From Siphonodentalium dalli (Eukaryota > Mollusca > Scaphopoda > Gadilida > Siphonodentaliidae), in contig CP136066.1 of assembly GCA_032622095.1 (NCBI GenBank), positions 55,708,609-55,772,608 on the forward strand: 64,000 bases of DNA, given 5' to 3'. The position numbers were made by a program, and so were the translations under genes. Below the pieces are notes generated by a model. It made no database searches and was not told the origin of the DNA. It saw nothing but the letters and a program-made list of their open reading frames with translations. Positions 1 to 11,058 of this stretch are shown here, in pieces. Numbering within the stretch: the first letter of the stretch is position 1; each line of letters starts with the position of its first letter.

Positions 1-270
1 TTGAGTAAATGTTATGACCACGCTGTGTTCCAACGCGGTCGAGAGGGACACTCATTTTGAGAATATGTGCCTACCTGACCGTCATATCGCTCGGCAGACA
101 AAACATGCTTATCAAGCAGTCATAAAGACATCTTACTGGTGGAATCCAAGGCACTGTTCTGTTTTGTAATGTTTACGACCACCTACACCGTGTTATGTTG
201 CATTGGCTGTTATCTCAACTGAGCGTTGATGGTACACTGACTGTGTTACATTGCGTTGACGGTTACCTCA
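1..270. other. unassigned sequence left of the hAT-like element
   Basis: No gene is visible. The stretch carries short imperfect repeats such as tgttacattgcgttgacgg. Related wording (accacattgaaaattacaaccgcgttgg) continues directly after the hAT-like insertion, which supports this being the interrupted target locus. Confidence 0.5.
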
Positions 271-278
271 ACCGCATT

Positions 279-1362
279 TAGTGTTCAAACGACTCTGGGA
301 TTCTGGAGTCGACTAGTCGAACCCCAAAAGTCGAGTCGACGTCGACTAGTCGGCCAAATACATCACCAACCTTATACTAATGAAACACATGTGAAAGAAA
401 ATTACAAATTCCGTGCCATCATCACACTATTTACACTCTACTGTGATCGGAGAATTGAATCACGTGACACGTCACGTGGTTTTGTTGCAAATGAACCGGT
501 GCTCTAGAAACCCACCGATCGCAAATAAGTTCCCTACGAATCTACGATGATAATGAGAATAAATAATTGAGGAAATAATTGAGGGATTTTCTGTTAATCA
601 TGAAATCAAATAAATACTTCCCTGCCAGTGTATAGAAAATAAACGATACTCAGTCTCAGAGTCAGCTCAAAATAAAAAACAAAACAAAAGAAAACGTGCA
701 CACACACTGTGTGACACACATTATAATGATGAATGATTATATATACGATGTGTACATAGGCCTACTTTGTAAGTTGCCATAACTTCCGTAAGGCGTACGT
801 AGCAAGCAGAGAGTTAGACTCAGTTAGTATCGACGAACACTTTTGTGGAAGCCCCTCCCTCTTTACCTGTGTTGGTTAGAAATGCGCACTACGAATTTTT
901 GCGTCCGCGGTATAGGGAGTATGAAATGAGCGCGAGCGTAGAAACTAAATGACGCAATGCAAAGACCACGTGGCATTAACCTGGAACATGCGTGAGACGT
1001 CGGTCAAGTACGCTGCGACCTAATATTTACTGTTTATGGACCACGTACTTTTTAGAAGTCAAATATAGAGTTACTGCTCTTGTAATGATAATGGTTAACT
1101 TGAATTATCGCATTGGCGAATTTCGGCGTAGTTCTATGTCAAGCTCGACATTAGGACATATGTTTGGACTTTGGAAAGCTTCTTGAACATAGACTAGCTA
1201 TCTTTGCTGCTTTTCTGACCCACATTTAGTGAAACCATGCATTGTCAAGGCCAGCTGATGAGATTAGATACTGTATTTCGACTAGTCGACTGTGGAAGTT
1301 AGAGTCGATTACCCGAAAAACCAGCGTCGACGATTATTTGTCGACTAATCGTTTGAACACTA
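279..1362. mobile_element. hAT-like non-autonomous DNA transposon (about 1.1 kb)
   Basis: The ends are inverted repeats TAGTGTTCAAACGA-C/T-T (left from 279; right reverse complement ending at 1362). They are flanked by an 8-bp target duplication, accgcatt at 271-278 and accacatt at 1363-1370, with one G/A difference that fits CpG decay. Subterminal GTCGACTAGTCG-type palindromes sit inside both ends (about 309-345 and 1278-1350). An 8-bp TSD, a TAGTG-type terminus and GTCGAC-rich ends are what I associate with hAT elements of invertebrates. The short ORFs inside show no transposase, so mobility would depend on an enzyme encoded elsewhere. Confidence 0.75.
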
Positions 1363-1410
1363 ACCACATTGAAAATTACAACCGCGTTGGAGTAACGTTA
1401 TCATAGGAAG

Positions 1411-1490
1411 TCAGTGGCTGAGTGGATAGCATACTGGTCTCTCGTGCTAAAGGGTATTCTGACAAAAATCCAAACTTGGTCAGATTACCA
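1411..1490 (+). repeat. possible tRNA-derived SINE head (box A only)
   Basis: The sequence tggctgagtgg fits the Pol III box A pattern TRGYNNARNNG and is followed by gatagcatactggtctctcgtgc, which reads like a tRNA D-arm to anticodon arm. No good box B (GGTTCGANTCC) follows at the proper distance, only aaatccaaacttgg. This is therefore at most a decayed SINE head and not a tRNA gene. Confidence 0.25.
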
Positions 1491-1626
1491 CATTGTATGA
1501 CTGAAAAGTCTCATTCGTGATCACACAATATATATCCGAATACAAAACTAACTTCCCTTCAATTAGGCAACATCATGTCCAGGTATGTTGTCGTGAGTGT
1601 CCTGAAAAGGAGTTGACAGGTAATTC

Positions 1627-1902
1627 GGAAATATCATACGACTTCCCCGTCGAGAAAATTTGTCGCCCAATGTTTTGAGTTTTTCAAAGAAATGTAACTC
1701 TAACATACCCGTTATTTAGTAAAACATCACCTATACTAAATAACGGGCATACCGAAAGAATCACACCAGTCTCGAGCGACACATTTGAAGAATAAATAGG
1801 AAATAAACTTGGCAGGGTGGGTGGGCTTGGGGGAGGCAGGCGGTACTGTCTAATAAACTTCAGCCCAAAATGTTCTCGACGGGGAAGTCGTATGAGATTG
1901 CC
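1627..1902. mobile_element. 276-bp MITE with 8-bp TSD, possibly Merlin- or hAT-like
   Basis: The inverted ends read GG-A/C-AAT-A/C-TCATACG and continue with a shared ACTTCCCCGTCGAGAA core; 22 bp are perfect (1635-1656 against 1873-1894). The flanks are a perfect 8-bp direct repeat GGTAATTC (1619-1626 and 1903-1910). Inside, the segment taacatacccgttatttagta occurs with an inverted partial copy, and a relative of it is found at 51340-51381. GG termini with an 8-9-bp TSD fit Merlin, but hAT cannot be excluded. Confidence 0.7.
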
Positions 1903-1910
1903 GGTAATTC

Positions 1911-3837
1911 TAAATAGATGACCGCATTGCGTTATCACTAGTCTAGAATCACAGTCCCTAGGAATCACTGTTAGTTGAATAAAATATTATTTAATAATAT
2001 TAAATCAATATATTATAGTTAGTTATTATATTAATATATATACCAGTTTGGCAAGTAAAAATTTTGTGTTCTGCATTTTCATTGGTAGATGATTTGAACG
2101 AAATTACAAGAGTACAAATTTTTATGCCACACAAACATTCTCGCTTTCTGAGTTTATATCATCATATTCCGTATTTTTTTCTTGAAACGCTGGTGTATTC
2201 AGATTGTTTCTATCTTTACCCACTTACCAGAAAAATGTCTGTTAGTTCCTCGAATATTCATTCAAGTCCAACTCTCGGGGATTCCTAATCATTTCTGAGA
2301 AAACCACCCAATCTGTAAATAGTTCGTTCGCGTATAGCCAACCGGTGATAATCCGAATAAAAGGGATTACGGATGTGAGTAAACAGACGTCGGGTGTGTT
2401 AAAACTGGCTCTGTTGTACACTACTAAGTACACATTTTAACTCATTCTCATTACTAGAGAAATGTAGAAATGACCATCTCAAACTAATATATCTATATAT
2501 TTTCAAGTAGGGCCCTGGGGGTGGTTGATATCTTGAGATGTGAAAGCAAATTTTATATTCCAAGCTCCCAGTTAACTCCGCATCTCAAGAATGGCAATGG
2601 GAGATAACTCGTGCTGGGTTTGGCTGCAAAAGTAATGTGTAATAGGGAACTGGATTGATAACTTCCCGTTTTAAACAATTTTGCAGAATTACGTCACTTG
2701 ATAATTTAGCCGACAGTTATTCAATGTGAATATTGGATGGAAAATTACGATTTATGTACAACTCAGACAAGGTACAGTTGATATGACCCGACGAGCACAT
2801 TAAGAACAATTAACTTAATTGTCACATGTCAAATGTGGGGAGATAAATGCATTTTTTTCGAACGAAAAATCGAATTGTTCGTTTTAGTGATAGAGCACAG
2901 GGGGTGGTCTGCAGCCAATGAGGTGATGATTTACATAATAACAAAATCTGAAGTTGCCTAACTGTAGCTTATATCTATATAGTAGAGGTAATATATCTAG
3001 ATCTATTTGTTATATTTTAATCAAATTTAATATTACATGGACAGTGATTCCTAGGACTGTGCTAGAATGTTCAGTAGAAGAACTGCATTGTTAGTCGAGT
3101 GAGCGGGACACTTACATGTATTTTGAGAATACCGGTATGTGTACAAGAAAACATTGTCTTGCATGGCTGGGCCAAATAATTATTAATTAATATAATTAAT
3201 TTGGGGAGCTATTAATCAAGTAATTCAAGTTCCAAGCTCATGTGATGTGATCACTGATCTTTTCTTTTTTTTGCCAATGCTTTCAGCTTTGGTCGGCATT
3301 TTATTGGGCCCACTCCAATTCGTGGTTACATTAGAAGGCATTGTACATAATTTACCCGTATTTTGAGACTTATTTCGGTGCCAATCTTCATAGTGATTCG
3401 CCTGTCATGTGACAACTAATCCGATGCAGAAAAATAATGTTTTGCAAGCACGTCCTCCAATCGTTCGTCGAACAATTTTTTTTTTACCGGTGTTCTAATA
3501 AATAAGTACCGGTATGGCTGTAAAATAAGTTTGAATTTTTCGGGTACCCACTAAAAGTTGTGTGCCGAGTCCGAAATTATTCCGGGAAAATCTGTATCCG
3601 AGAATTTCAATTTCGTTTATTCACTGTTGCTCATCTGTTTCCCGAAAATCATCCCTGTCCCGTTTTTAGGTCCATGTAGAACCGACCGAGGGAAGATTCG
3701 GCTAGTTTTTTCGGCCGAATCTTCCAAGGTTATATTCATTTTGGACAGGAATTTTAATAGTTTTATCATGGACGTTTTGTAATTGCCCCCCCCCCCCCCG
3801 ACATATTCTATGAGATTATTTTATGTTTATATTAAGG
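1911..3837. other. AT-rich stretch without a recognisable gene
   Basis: All ORFs are under 80 codons and unlike any family I know. The stretch is AT-rich and carries a poly(C) tract at about 3785-3799. No repeat boundaries or RNA genes were recognised. Confidence 0.5.
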
Positions 3838-4480
3838 GAACAGTATATGGGTCCGTGAAGTTAGCACAACATTCAACATTCGTGTGAAGTTGGCACAACA
3901 TTCAACATTCAATTTTTCTTGTACATATATAAGTTCCTGTAACGTGAATGGTTTAAAGGTACTCAATCCGATAAAAATCCTCTCAATTACTATTTCAATG
4001 GCTTCGGGGGTCAAAAATATTTGATTCGAGTCGAGGAAGTCACCCATCAAAGCTCAGATTTGTTAGATATCGATTTTAGAAATCTATTATTTTTCATTAT
4101 CGGGAATACTATCTGGCCCAGAACTCAGTCAAAATTGCGTTAAAATTACCACTTGATTTTAGAGTTATCCATCCTTGTCTGTTTGAATAGATTTGGAGTA
4201 CACATCCAGAGCAGATTACGGCAGTTATTAGTACTCATCTCGAGAACATAACAAATTTCAAAAATCAATATCTAATAACTCTGAGCTTTGTTTGATGGGT
4301 TCCTCGACTCGAATCAAATATTTTTTACCCCCAAAGCCAAAGAAATAGTAATATAGGACCCTCTGATCGGATTGTTGTTGTTGGAATCTGTTGAGATGGG
4401 GACCCTCTTTACGGATTGAGTACGGTACCTTTAAGTGGTTCGTATATATAGCACCCCTATCAAAATTAGAGTAGGCATAT
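3838..4480. repeat. foldback repeat with inverted halves
   Basis: The left part (about 3950-4090: aaaggtactcaatccgat, tcaaatatttttgacc on the other strand, cccatcaaagctcag) returns inverted at about 4245-4440. The outer sequences gggtccgtgaagttagcac (3850) and cgtatatatagcacccct (about 4441-4458) recur in inverted orientation at 28920-29275, which marks a dispersed family. No coding sequence was found. Confidence 0.6.
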
Positions 4481-4929
4481 TAGTGTGGTCGTCGGGAGGT
4501 TTTAACCTAGAAAAATTGTTATAAAGCTGGTTTTGGTATCATTTTGTGTGGAAAAGTATCGGGAATAATATATCCAAAATCCGCTAAATTCCGCCTTGGG
4601 GAAATTTCAGGATTCAAGATGGCGTCCAAGATGGCGGACAAAAATGAAAAATATTCCCAAAACAGCATTAGTCCTTTGTCAGGCAGACAATAATGAGATT
4701 GCTTTCGAAGAAATGTCATCACGTTTGACAGAATATTCCACAGGAGTAACATTGACCAAATATCGGTACCAGGGAGCCAGAAAGATGGCAGCAAAGATGA
4801 TCACCAAAATGACAATTATGTATTTTTTTGATATAAATCTGCCACTGATGACCAGAATATGGAAATGTGTATCAGATATATCAATATACTCAAACCTCAT
4901 CCTCGTCATCTCCTACCAGTATTTCTTTT
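4481..4929. repeat. relic carrying ATGGCG-motif units
   Basis: Two motifs, caagatggcgtccaagatgg (about 4616) and agaaagatggcagcaaag (about 4783), lie roughly 168 bp apart. The same motif and similar spacing occur in the arms of the foldback element at 13095-18489, so this may be a decayed relative. The overlapping ORFs on both strands look like by-products of the repeat. Confidence 0.4.
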
Positions 4930-5225
4930 GAATTAATGCAGCCCTCTCTACAAGCGATAACACATTTGAGACCATGTTTGCGACATGTGCACACATATCA
5001 CATGTTTTGTTTGTGTCATCTTACACTTGCACTGTACCGACTTTAGCAACACGTCAGTCATAACTGGGGCAAGTTCCGCGACACGAAGTCCCTAACCCCA
5101 TATCTCATGATTAAATACGTCGTTATTCAGTGTTCTCCGATTCATGACCGGCAGATGAACCCTGAGACTGTGGTAGTATGCCGCTCTTTCTGTTGGTAGG
5201 AGTTTTTGGGCTCTAACGCAGTCTT
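4930..5225 (-). pseudogene. C-terminal fragment (4 of 4) of interrupted unknown multi-copy gene
   Basis: The minus strand reads ...LLPTERAAYYHSLRVHLP (about 5216-5160) and, after frameshifts, LAPVMTD, LLKSVQCKCK and a cysteine cluster CTCRKHGLKCVIACREGC near 4985-4930. From memory, this order (PT-x-AA-x-YHSLRV, then P-x-MT, then a Cys-rich tail) matches the C-terminus of large uncharacterised proteins that are multi-copy in cnidarians and molluscs. Function is unknown; the Cys cluster suggests metal binding. The fragment ends exactly at the LINE target duplication (5212-5225) and continues beyond the LINE at 11059. Several frameshifts show it is dead. Confidence 0.6.
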
Positions 5226-5722
5226 CTTTTTTTTTCTTTTTAAATTTTTTATTGGTGAAGTAGATATAACAAAAAAAAAATGAGACAGACATACATACAC
5301 ACAAGCATTACATTAACGATACATTGATACATATTATATTCTTGCACTCACTTTTGCACGCTCCCAAGTGAATTTCAATCGGGCTATACTTTCTCACTGG
5401 CGACATTAATAAAATCATGCTTGAATCATATAGTTGTTTTTGGTGTAGTTATTGTAAAGCGATAAATAGTTTGTTTTTCCGTTGGCTATTGGGCGACACA
5501 ACGTTTGTGCATTTAATGACGCGTGTCAGTTATACAGTTATATAAAGAGTAAAGTTAGGCGCAGATAAATTCTTGCCGGCTTTTTGATGATCAAGTTAGG
5601 AAAAGATTAATGTAAATTTGAGAGATAGCTCGGGTTCCAGGCTCTATGTATATAATTATATTAATCGGGGTGTATACATGTATATACATATAAATTTGGT
5701 TTTGTTGTGGAATATCAGCAAG
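5226..5722 (-). other. LINE 3' UTR and A-rich tail
   Basis: This is the sequence between the ORF2 stop (5723-5725) and the target duplication. It is AT-rich, and its terminal minus-strand end consists of A-runs broken by G. No separate gene is present. Confidence 0.7.
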
Positions 5723-6482
5723 TCAATCGGTGTTGTCATTAATAATATGTTCTAAGGGTAGCCATCGATTTTTAAACTCTTGATATCGCATGTTGCTTCT
5801 GGATGTGTATTTATCGCATTCATATTTGAATTTTAATTCAGCGAGAAATGCCTTTATTGAAAGTTGGATCGGGTCAAATTTAGTCCTATATATATATTGC
5901 TTTAGCACAAGTAGGAAGTAATTTATGATAGAATTCACTTGGCAATGATTAACGCCAAAAAGCATACTTGGTTTGGTTATGTGTATAGACACTTCATTAA
6001 TTTTCAACCAAGACTGAATTTCGGTTATAAACCGATTTGTATATGGGCAGTCCCAGAAAATGTGAGAAATGTTCTCTTGAGTATTTTCGCATCGCTTACA
6101 TAGATCGTCAGCTCTTATGCCTGCTATCTTCAGAAATTTGTTCGTCGATAGGATTCTCGTATTAATTCTAAATTGGAGCCATTGGAGTTTTGTGTCAGGC
6201 GTGGTTGTGAATGGATTGCGAAATATATTGTCCCATGATTGGGAGTCGTCTTTTATTTCCGAATTCCATTTTTTACATTAGTTTGGCACCCGTTTCCCCA
6301 TTGACAGGGTTCGATGAAAGAGTTGACCGCCTTTCTTGTTCCTTAATAACGGGATCAAAGTTTTGGGTAAGAACGGAGAGGGTAATCGTAGGAGGGGCTG
6401 ATTTCGAGAGTTTGAAAGGCTATATATTTGGCGTTTTAGGCTAGCTATAATAACGAAGTTAGTAGAAATATTGAATGTAGCC
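5723..6482 (-). pseudogene. LINE ORF2, C-terminal part
   Basis: This is the end of the LINE polyprotein downstream of the MITE insertion. Readable on the minus strand are FNISTNFVIIASLKRQIYSL next to the MITE, and then the Cys/His motif typical of L1/Tx1 ORF2 C-termini (CKRCENTQENISHIFWDCP, about 6110-6050). The conserved tail contains PSMLFGVNHCQVNSIINYFL. An in-frame TAA near 6280 interrupts it. The segment joins 8041 onward across the TTAA duplication without loss of frame. Confidence 0.85.
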
Positions 6483-7194
6483 TTAACCCTTTGAACCCGA
6501 CTGGCCGCAAAAGCGGCCAGCCAGAAAACGTCCATACACCCGACTGGCCGCTTTTGTGGCCAATAGCATTCGGTGACGTCATAAACATATGTAGCATGTT
6601 TATATGTGTTATAACCATTGGTATATCCACTTATATCTATGTAAATGATTCCCAGGAACTTCAGCAGTGGTATGGGTTCATTTGTGTGGGTTTGTTGCCG
6701 ACTAGTTGGGGTTGGAAAATATGCGCATGCGCATAGCGCAGAATTCAACAAACGTACATTATTTGAGGCGATTCGCGTAACGCTATATATACATTGTTGA
6801 GCGGTTTGCAGGATTGTAGAAAGACACCATTTTGATCACCCTTATGCGTTTAAATTATTCTTGTGTACATAATCAGTGTTCTGGCATATGCGAGGAAGGA
6901 GCAGTCACTTATTTGAGTCGATTTGTTCGCGCATGCGCACAGGATACAATGATCAATGTATGGGTTTTTGTGTAACGACACAATCACACCAAGGATCCTC
7001 ACAGCATATGAGTTTGCATTATACAGTTACTCGTTTCGACATTGCATCAGAGTAGTCCTGTGGAAAGGGATTGCATGGTCACAATATCATCTAGTGCGAT
7101 CTACTTGCGCGTGCGCATTACACACGCGTGTCAAATCTTGCTTTATTGAGCAATTCTGTAAAGTTTAAGACCTGCTGTGGCACCATTTGAGTAT

Positions 7195-7940
7195 GACCAT
7201 CACCATGCCCCTATGCGATGTATAAAATCGGACATAATACCATTGTATGCACAGGAAAGTAGTATTATTCGATGACTTGGGTATATGCTTAGCAACCATT
7301 GATACCGTTAAATACAAGTTGGGTTCACTCTTCTGACCAGATATATCTCAAATTTCACAACATGGAATTGACTGCATAGCAAACGCAGTTTCTTAGCGCT
7401 GAATTACGACGCTATGAGCTATAATTGCACACTACTTTCAATTCCGGGTAGTTGCATAGAAACCGTTACCAGGGAGTGATCATGTGGTAAAGTTTACCAA
7501 TCGTAAAAATACTCTGTGGTCCATTGGAACATAACTGTAAAGTTTCAGACCTGTGGCACAATTTGAACATAACCATCACCATGTGCATGCCATGGAATGT
7601 CTAAATTGGGGCATAATACAATTGAATACACAGGGCAATTATGTCATTCTATCATTTGGGGTATTTGCTTAGCAACCGTTGCTACCCTTAGATACAAGTT
7701 AGGTTCACTCTTCTGGTCAGATATATCTCAAATTTCACAACAGGGTATTGACTGCCTCAAAAACGCCACTTCCTTGGACGATAAAGCTATAATTGTATTT
7801 TACTTTCAATATCGGGTAGTTGCCTAGCAACCGTTGCCATGGAGTGACCATGTGGAAATGTGACAAGATCTTAAAATAATCAGTGGTCCATGGGGAACAT
7901 ACCTCTAAAGTTTCAGACATGTGGCACCACTTGAACATAA
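7195..7940. repeat. two tandem units of about 370 bp inside the piggyBac-like element
   Basis: Unit 1 (about 7195-7560) and unit 2 (about 7561-7940) share many blocks in the same order, among them tatatctcaaatttcacaac, cttagcaaccgttgctaccc-type strings, and gtttcagacctgtggcac. They are diverged by substitutions. No ORF is shared by both, so this is a DNA-level duplication. Confidence 0.75.
7819..7832. promoter_or_regulatory. X-box (RFX-type) motif GTTGCCTAGCAACC
   Basis: This is a perfect palindromic match to the RFX consensus (GTNRCC, 0-3 bases, RGYAAC). A decayed version (gttgcatagaaacc, about 7453) lies at the matching place in the other tandem unit, and half-sites tagcaacc lie near 7290 and 7675. 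Whether it is used as a regulatory site is unknown. Confidence 0.45.
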
Positions 7941-8040
7941 ACAACACCGTACGCCTAAACACTGCATACTATGAGTCAAAATACCACTGGGAGCCCAGGG
8001 TCAGGGTGTCGATCGTTGTGGGGAGCTAGGGTTCAAAGGG

Positions 8041-9027
8041 TTAAGGGAGTCATGGGTGTGAAATTCTCCATTTGCTTGGAACAGATCGTTTATAAAATAT
8101 ATGCCTGCATTTCTCCACGAATTAAAGTTAATTGGGTTTCCTTCCATTCTGATGTTAGAATTATTCCATATGGTCTCTGACATGATATTACCATTTTTAT
8201 CATATATGCTTATAAATTTGCACCAAGAGCTGAGAACATCCCTCCAAAATGGGTTAGAAATTTTTGAAGTTTGTTTTGACAGGAACTTAGCATCATATGT
8301 TAGGTACAGGGGGTCGTTGATAATGGGGGTGTCTTTTAGGAGAGGTGCCCAATTTGATTGTTTACATATCAGACGTCTCAGCCATGTGATTTTCATTGCG
8401 TCGTTAAAATGTTCCAAGTTGATCATTTTCAGTCCTCCTAGGGAGTAATCGAGACATAACTGCTTCCTTTGTACTCTGTCTCGTTTAGAGTTCCAGATAA
8501 ACTGGAATAAAATTGTGTTTAACTTCTTAACGAAAGCATCGTCTGGATTGGGGAGAGACATGAATATGTGGGTTAGCTTTGGAATAATAAGTGTCTTAAT
8601 GACAGTTATTCTTCCAATTGGGGTTAGTAGCCTGTGGCTCCATATCTTGGTTAGTCGTTCTATTTCGTCCAATTAACAGGAGTAGTTTGTCATCATCTTT
8701 CGAAGATCAGTGTCGAAATTAATGCCCAGAAAGTTGAAAGTGTTTGAGTAGGATAATTTTAAATCATGGCACATGGTTGATTCACAGTTTGCTCTTGATC
8801 CTATCCATGCCGCCTGACATTTCTCCGGGTTAATACGCAGTCCCGAAACCCGAGCATATAGGTCAAGTATTGAGTAGGCCTCACGAATGCTACTTTCATT
8901 GCCATCAAGTATAAACGTTGTGTCGTCCGCGTATTGTGATATTTTATACTCTGAACCACCGAGGACTATTCCTTTAATTTTATCATTTTGTCTTACCAAC
9001 AATGCTAACATCTCTGCGCAGAGGAGA
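8041..9027 (-). pseudogene. LINE ORF2, RT 3' half and thumb region
   Basis: The minus-strand frame holds the RT catalytic box QYADDTTFIL (about 8948-8919) and the following block GLRINPEKCQAAWIG. After an in-frame TAA at 8673-8675 comes the connection region with GRITVIKTLIIPKLTHIF and LCLDYSLGGLKMINLEHF. The frame is offset by one base from the upstream half because of an extra base in the A-run at 9027-9030. It ends at the TTAA where the MITE entered. Confidence 0.88.
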
Positions 9028-11058
9028 AAATATATGGGGATATGGGATCACCTTGTCGACAGCCACGCCCTAATTTAAAACTTTGTGATATGTGACCATT
9101 AATCAGGATGGACGAACTAGCGTCTTGATATAGAATTGTCATCCACTTTTTTATGGAATCGCCAAATTTGAAAAAATTGAGGCATTTATGTATGAAGGAC
9201 CATGACACTGAGTCATATGCTTTTTCGAAGTCTACTAGGAGCAGGACTCCAGGCTTATCGTGTGCTTTCGCTTGATGCATTATGTCATATAAGAGCCTTG
9301 TGTTATCTCCAATGTATCTGTCAGCTAGAAATCCTGTTTGGTCAGAATTAATTATATACGGGAGGACGCGTTTAAGTCTATATGCGATGCACGAGGAGGC
9401 GAGTTTATATGTTGTGTTCAACAGGGAGATGGGTCGCCAGTTTTTTAATAATTGACGGTTTTTGCCCTTCTTTGGAATGAGTGTTATAATACCCTGTTTT
9501 TGTGTGATCGATAATTCTTCGATTGAAAATGATTCGTTAAGTGAGTCTGTCACAAAGGGCCCCAGATCAGACCAGAAAAATTTGAAGAATTCATATGTGT
9601 AACCAGATGGTCCCGGGCATTTGCAGTTTTTCGATTGTTTTAATGCATGTGTCAATTCTTGTAAAGTTAGCGGACCCTCAATGCTCGATGCTTGAGATGG
9701 CGTTAGTTTGGGGGTTTCAGAATTTTTTAACATTCGATTTAGATCTTGATCGTCAGTTTTTTTATGTGAATAGAGAGTTTGGTAGAAATTTCGAGCTTCC
9801 GACATGATGCTGTCTTGTGTTGTCAAATTATTACCGTTCTTATCCGTCAAACTGGTCAGGGTTTTAGAAATATAATTACGTTTCTCTAAATTCAGAAAAT
9901 ATTTTGTGGGTTTTTCTCCTTCCTCGACCCATGTCGCTCGGGATCTAATCATAGTACCACGATTGCTCTCTCTTCGTATTTTTTCTAATTCAGATTCAGT
10001 TTTTTCCATGTCTTTCATGAGCTTCTGTTTACATTTAAGACTTACTGATGGGTTGTCCAGGTTAATTGATATGATGGTTTTCATTTCAGAGAGGAGTTGT
10101 TCTCTTTTAAGACGTTCTCGTTTACGGTTCGCACAGAACTTTATAGTTTCTCCTCTAATGTCTAACAAGATGGCATCTAAAAGAAGTCTCTTGTTGATAT
10201 TACATGAAGCTTTATGTTCACCGTCATCTTCTACACATGAGTAGCCATAGCGAACTTTATTTTCTTCTATGAGTCTTTTAACTAAGTCGCAATATTCCTT
10301 GCTATGTAAAATAGAGTTATTGAACTTCCAAAACCCATGACCAGTTTTCATGTTGCTAACGGTTATTTGACAGGAGATAATTGAGTGATCGGTTTTATAA
10401 CCCGGTATTATCGCGGGTCCCGTGTTTGATAAATTGAGGAGTTCCGAAGAAACTAAGAAATAATCCAGCCGAGCCATTTTTATTGGGGACTTTCTTCTCC
10501 ATGTGAATCGTGTTTCACTGGCATTGTAGATTCTCCAAATGTCGATTAGTTCGAGGCTGTCGATAAGATTTTTGACTTGAATTTTTGCACGTGGGTTATT
10601 TTCTTGTTTATAGTTATAAGTATCAAGATTCTGATTTTGAACAAGATTCCAATCGCCGCACATTATAATCTGGGTATTCCCGATTTTGTCGAGAAGTTTT
10701 TTCAAGTTAGAGTAGAAGTCAGGGTTATCCTCGTTTGGGCCATACAGATTGACTAGACTTAATCTAAGATTTTCGATAGTGATATCCAGTACGATGAAAT
10801 TTCCACTTGAATCACGCTGGACCTGATGCAGTTTGAAGTCAAAATTATTTTGGAATAAGATAGCTACTCCTCTCGATTGAGAAGTAAAGGGAGCCTTGAT
10901 AGTTTTGTAGCCCCATTCAGCTTCTATGCATCTTTCCATTGATTTTGTGAAGTGGGTGTCTTGGAGACAGTATATTGAACCATCTAAAGAACGCAAATGG
11001 CGGAACACATCACGACGTTTTTCTGATTGACTCAGTCCACGGCAGTTCAGAGATAATA
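9028..11058 (-). pseudogene. LINE ORF2, endonuclease plus RT 5' half
   Basis: This is an apurinic-type (EEP) endonuclease followed by reverse transcriptase. Visible endonuclease motifs in order are LSLNCRGL, YCLQDTHF (D where E is usual), LYGPNEDNPDFY, IIMCGDWNLV, MARLDYFLVS and YKTDHSIIS. RT motifs are ITLIPKKGKNRQLLKNWRPI, GFLADRYI, LLVDFEKAYDSVSW (catalytic Asp) and GCRQGDPISPYIF. The last of these runs into the frameshift at 9027-9030. The frame is open through to the truncation point at 11058, so no start codon belongs to this copy. The wording of the RT blocks places it with Tx1/L1-like elements of aquatic animals; the clade is inferred from memory. Confidence 0.92.

Larger units (their letters stand above)
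6487..8040. mobile_element. piggyBac-like non-autonomous element (1.55 kb) inside the LINE
   Basis: The terminal inverted repeats are CCCTTTGAACCC (6487-6498) and GGGTTCAAAGGG (8029-8040), flanked by TTAA on both sides (6483-6486 and 8041-8044). Removing the element together with one TTAA restores the LINE reading frame. A TTAA target and a CCCT terminus are the piggyBac signature. The left end also has the short palindrome CTGGCCGCAAAAGCGGCCAG (about 6501-6520) and a second partial copy about 40 bp later. No transposase ORF is present; most of the interior is a duplicated segment of about 370 bp. Confidence 0.9.
5226..11058 (-). mobile_element. Tx1/L1-type LINE, 5'-truncated, with nested MITE
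   Basis: This is a non-LTR retrotransposon copy. Flanking it is a perfect 14-bp target duplication TCTAACGCAGTCTT (5212-5225 and 11059-11072). The minus-strand 3' end is an A-rich tail (T-rich on plus at about 5226-5245). The 5' end starts inside ORF2 at the first endonuclease motif (LSLNCRGL), so ORF1 and the 5' UTR are missing, the usual result of incomplete reverse transcription. Without the piggyBac-like MITE (6487-8040) the copy is about 4.3 kb. ORF2 carries one 1-bp frameshift (A-run 9027-9030) and two in-frame stops (8673-8675 and near 6280), so damage is modest and the insertion fairly recent. It lies inside the unknown pseudogene. Confidence 0.92.

Noticed and set aside
1411-1490. 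tRNA gene
   Set aside because: Box A is present but there is no box B and no closing acceptor stem.
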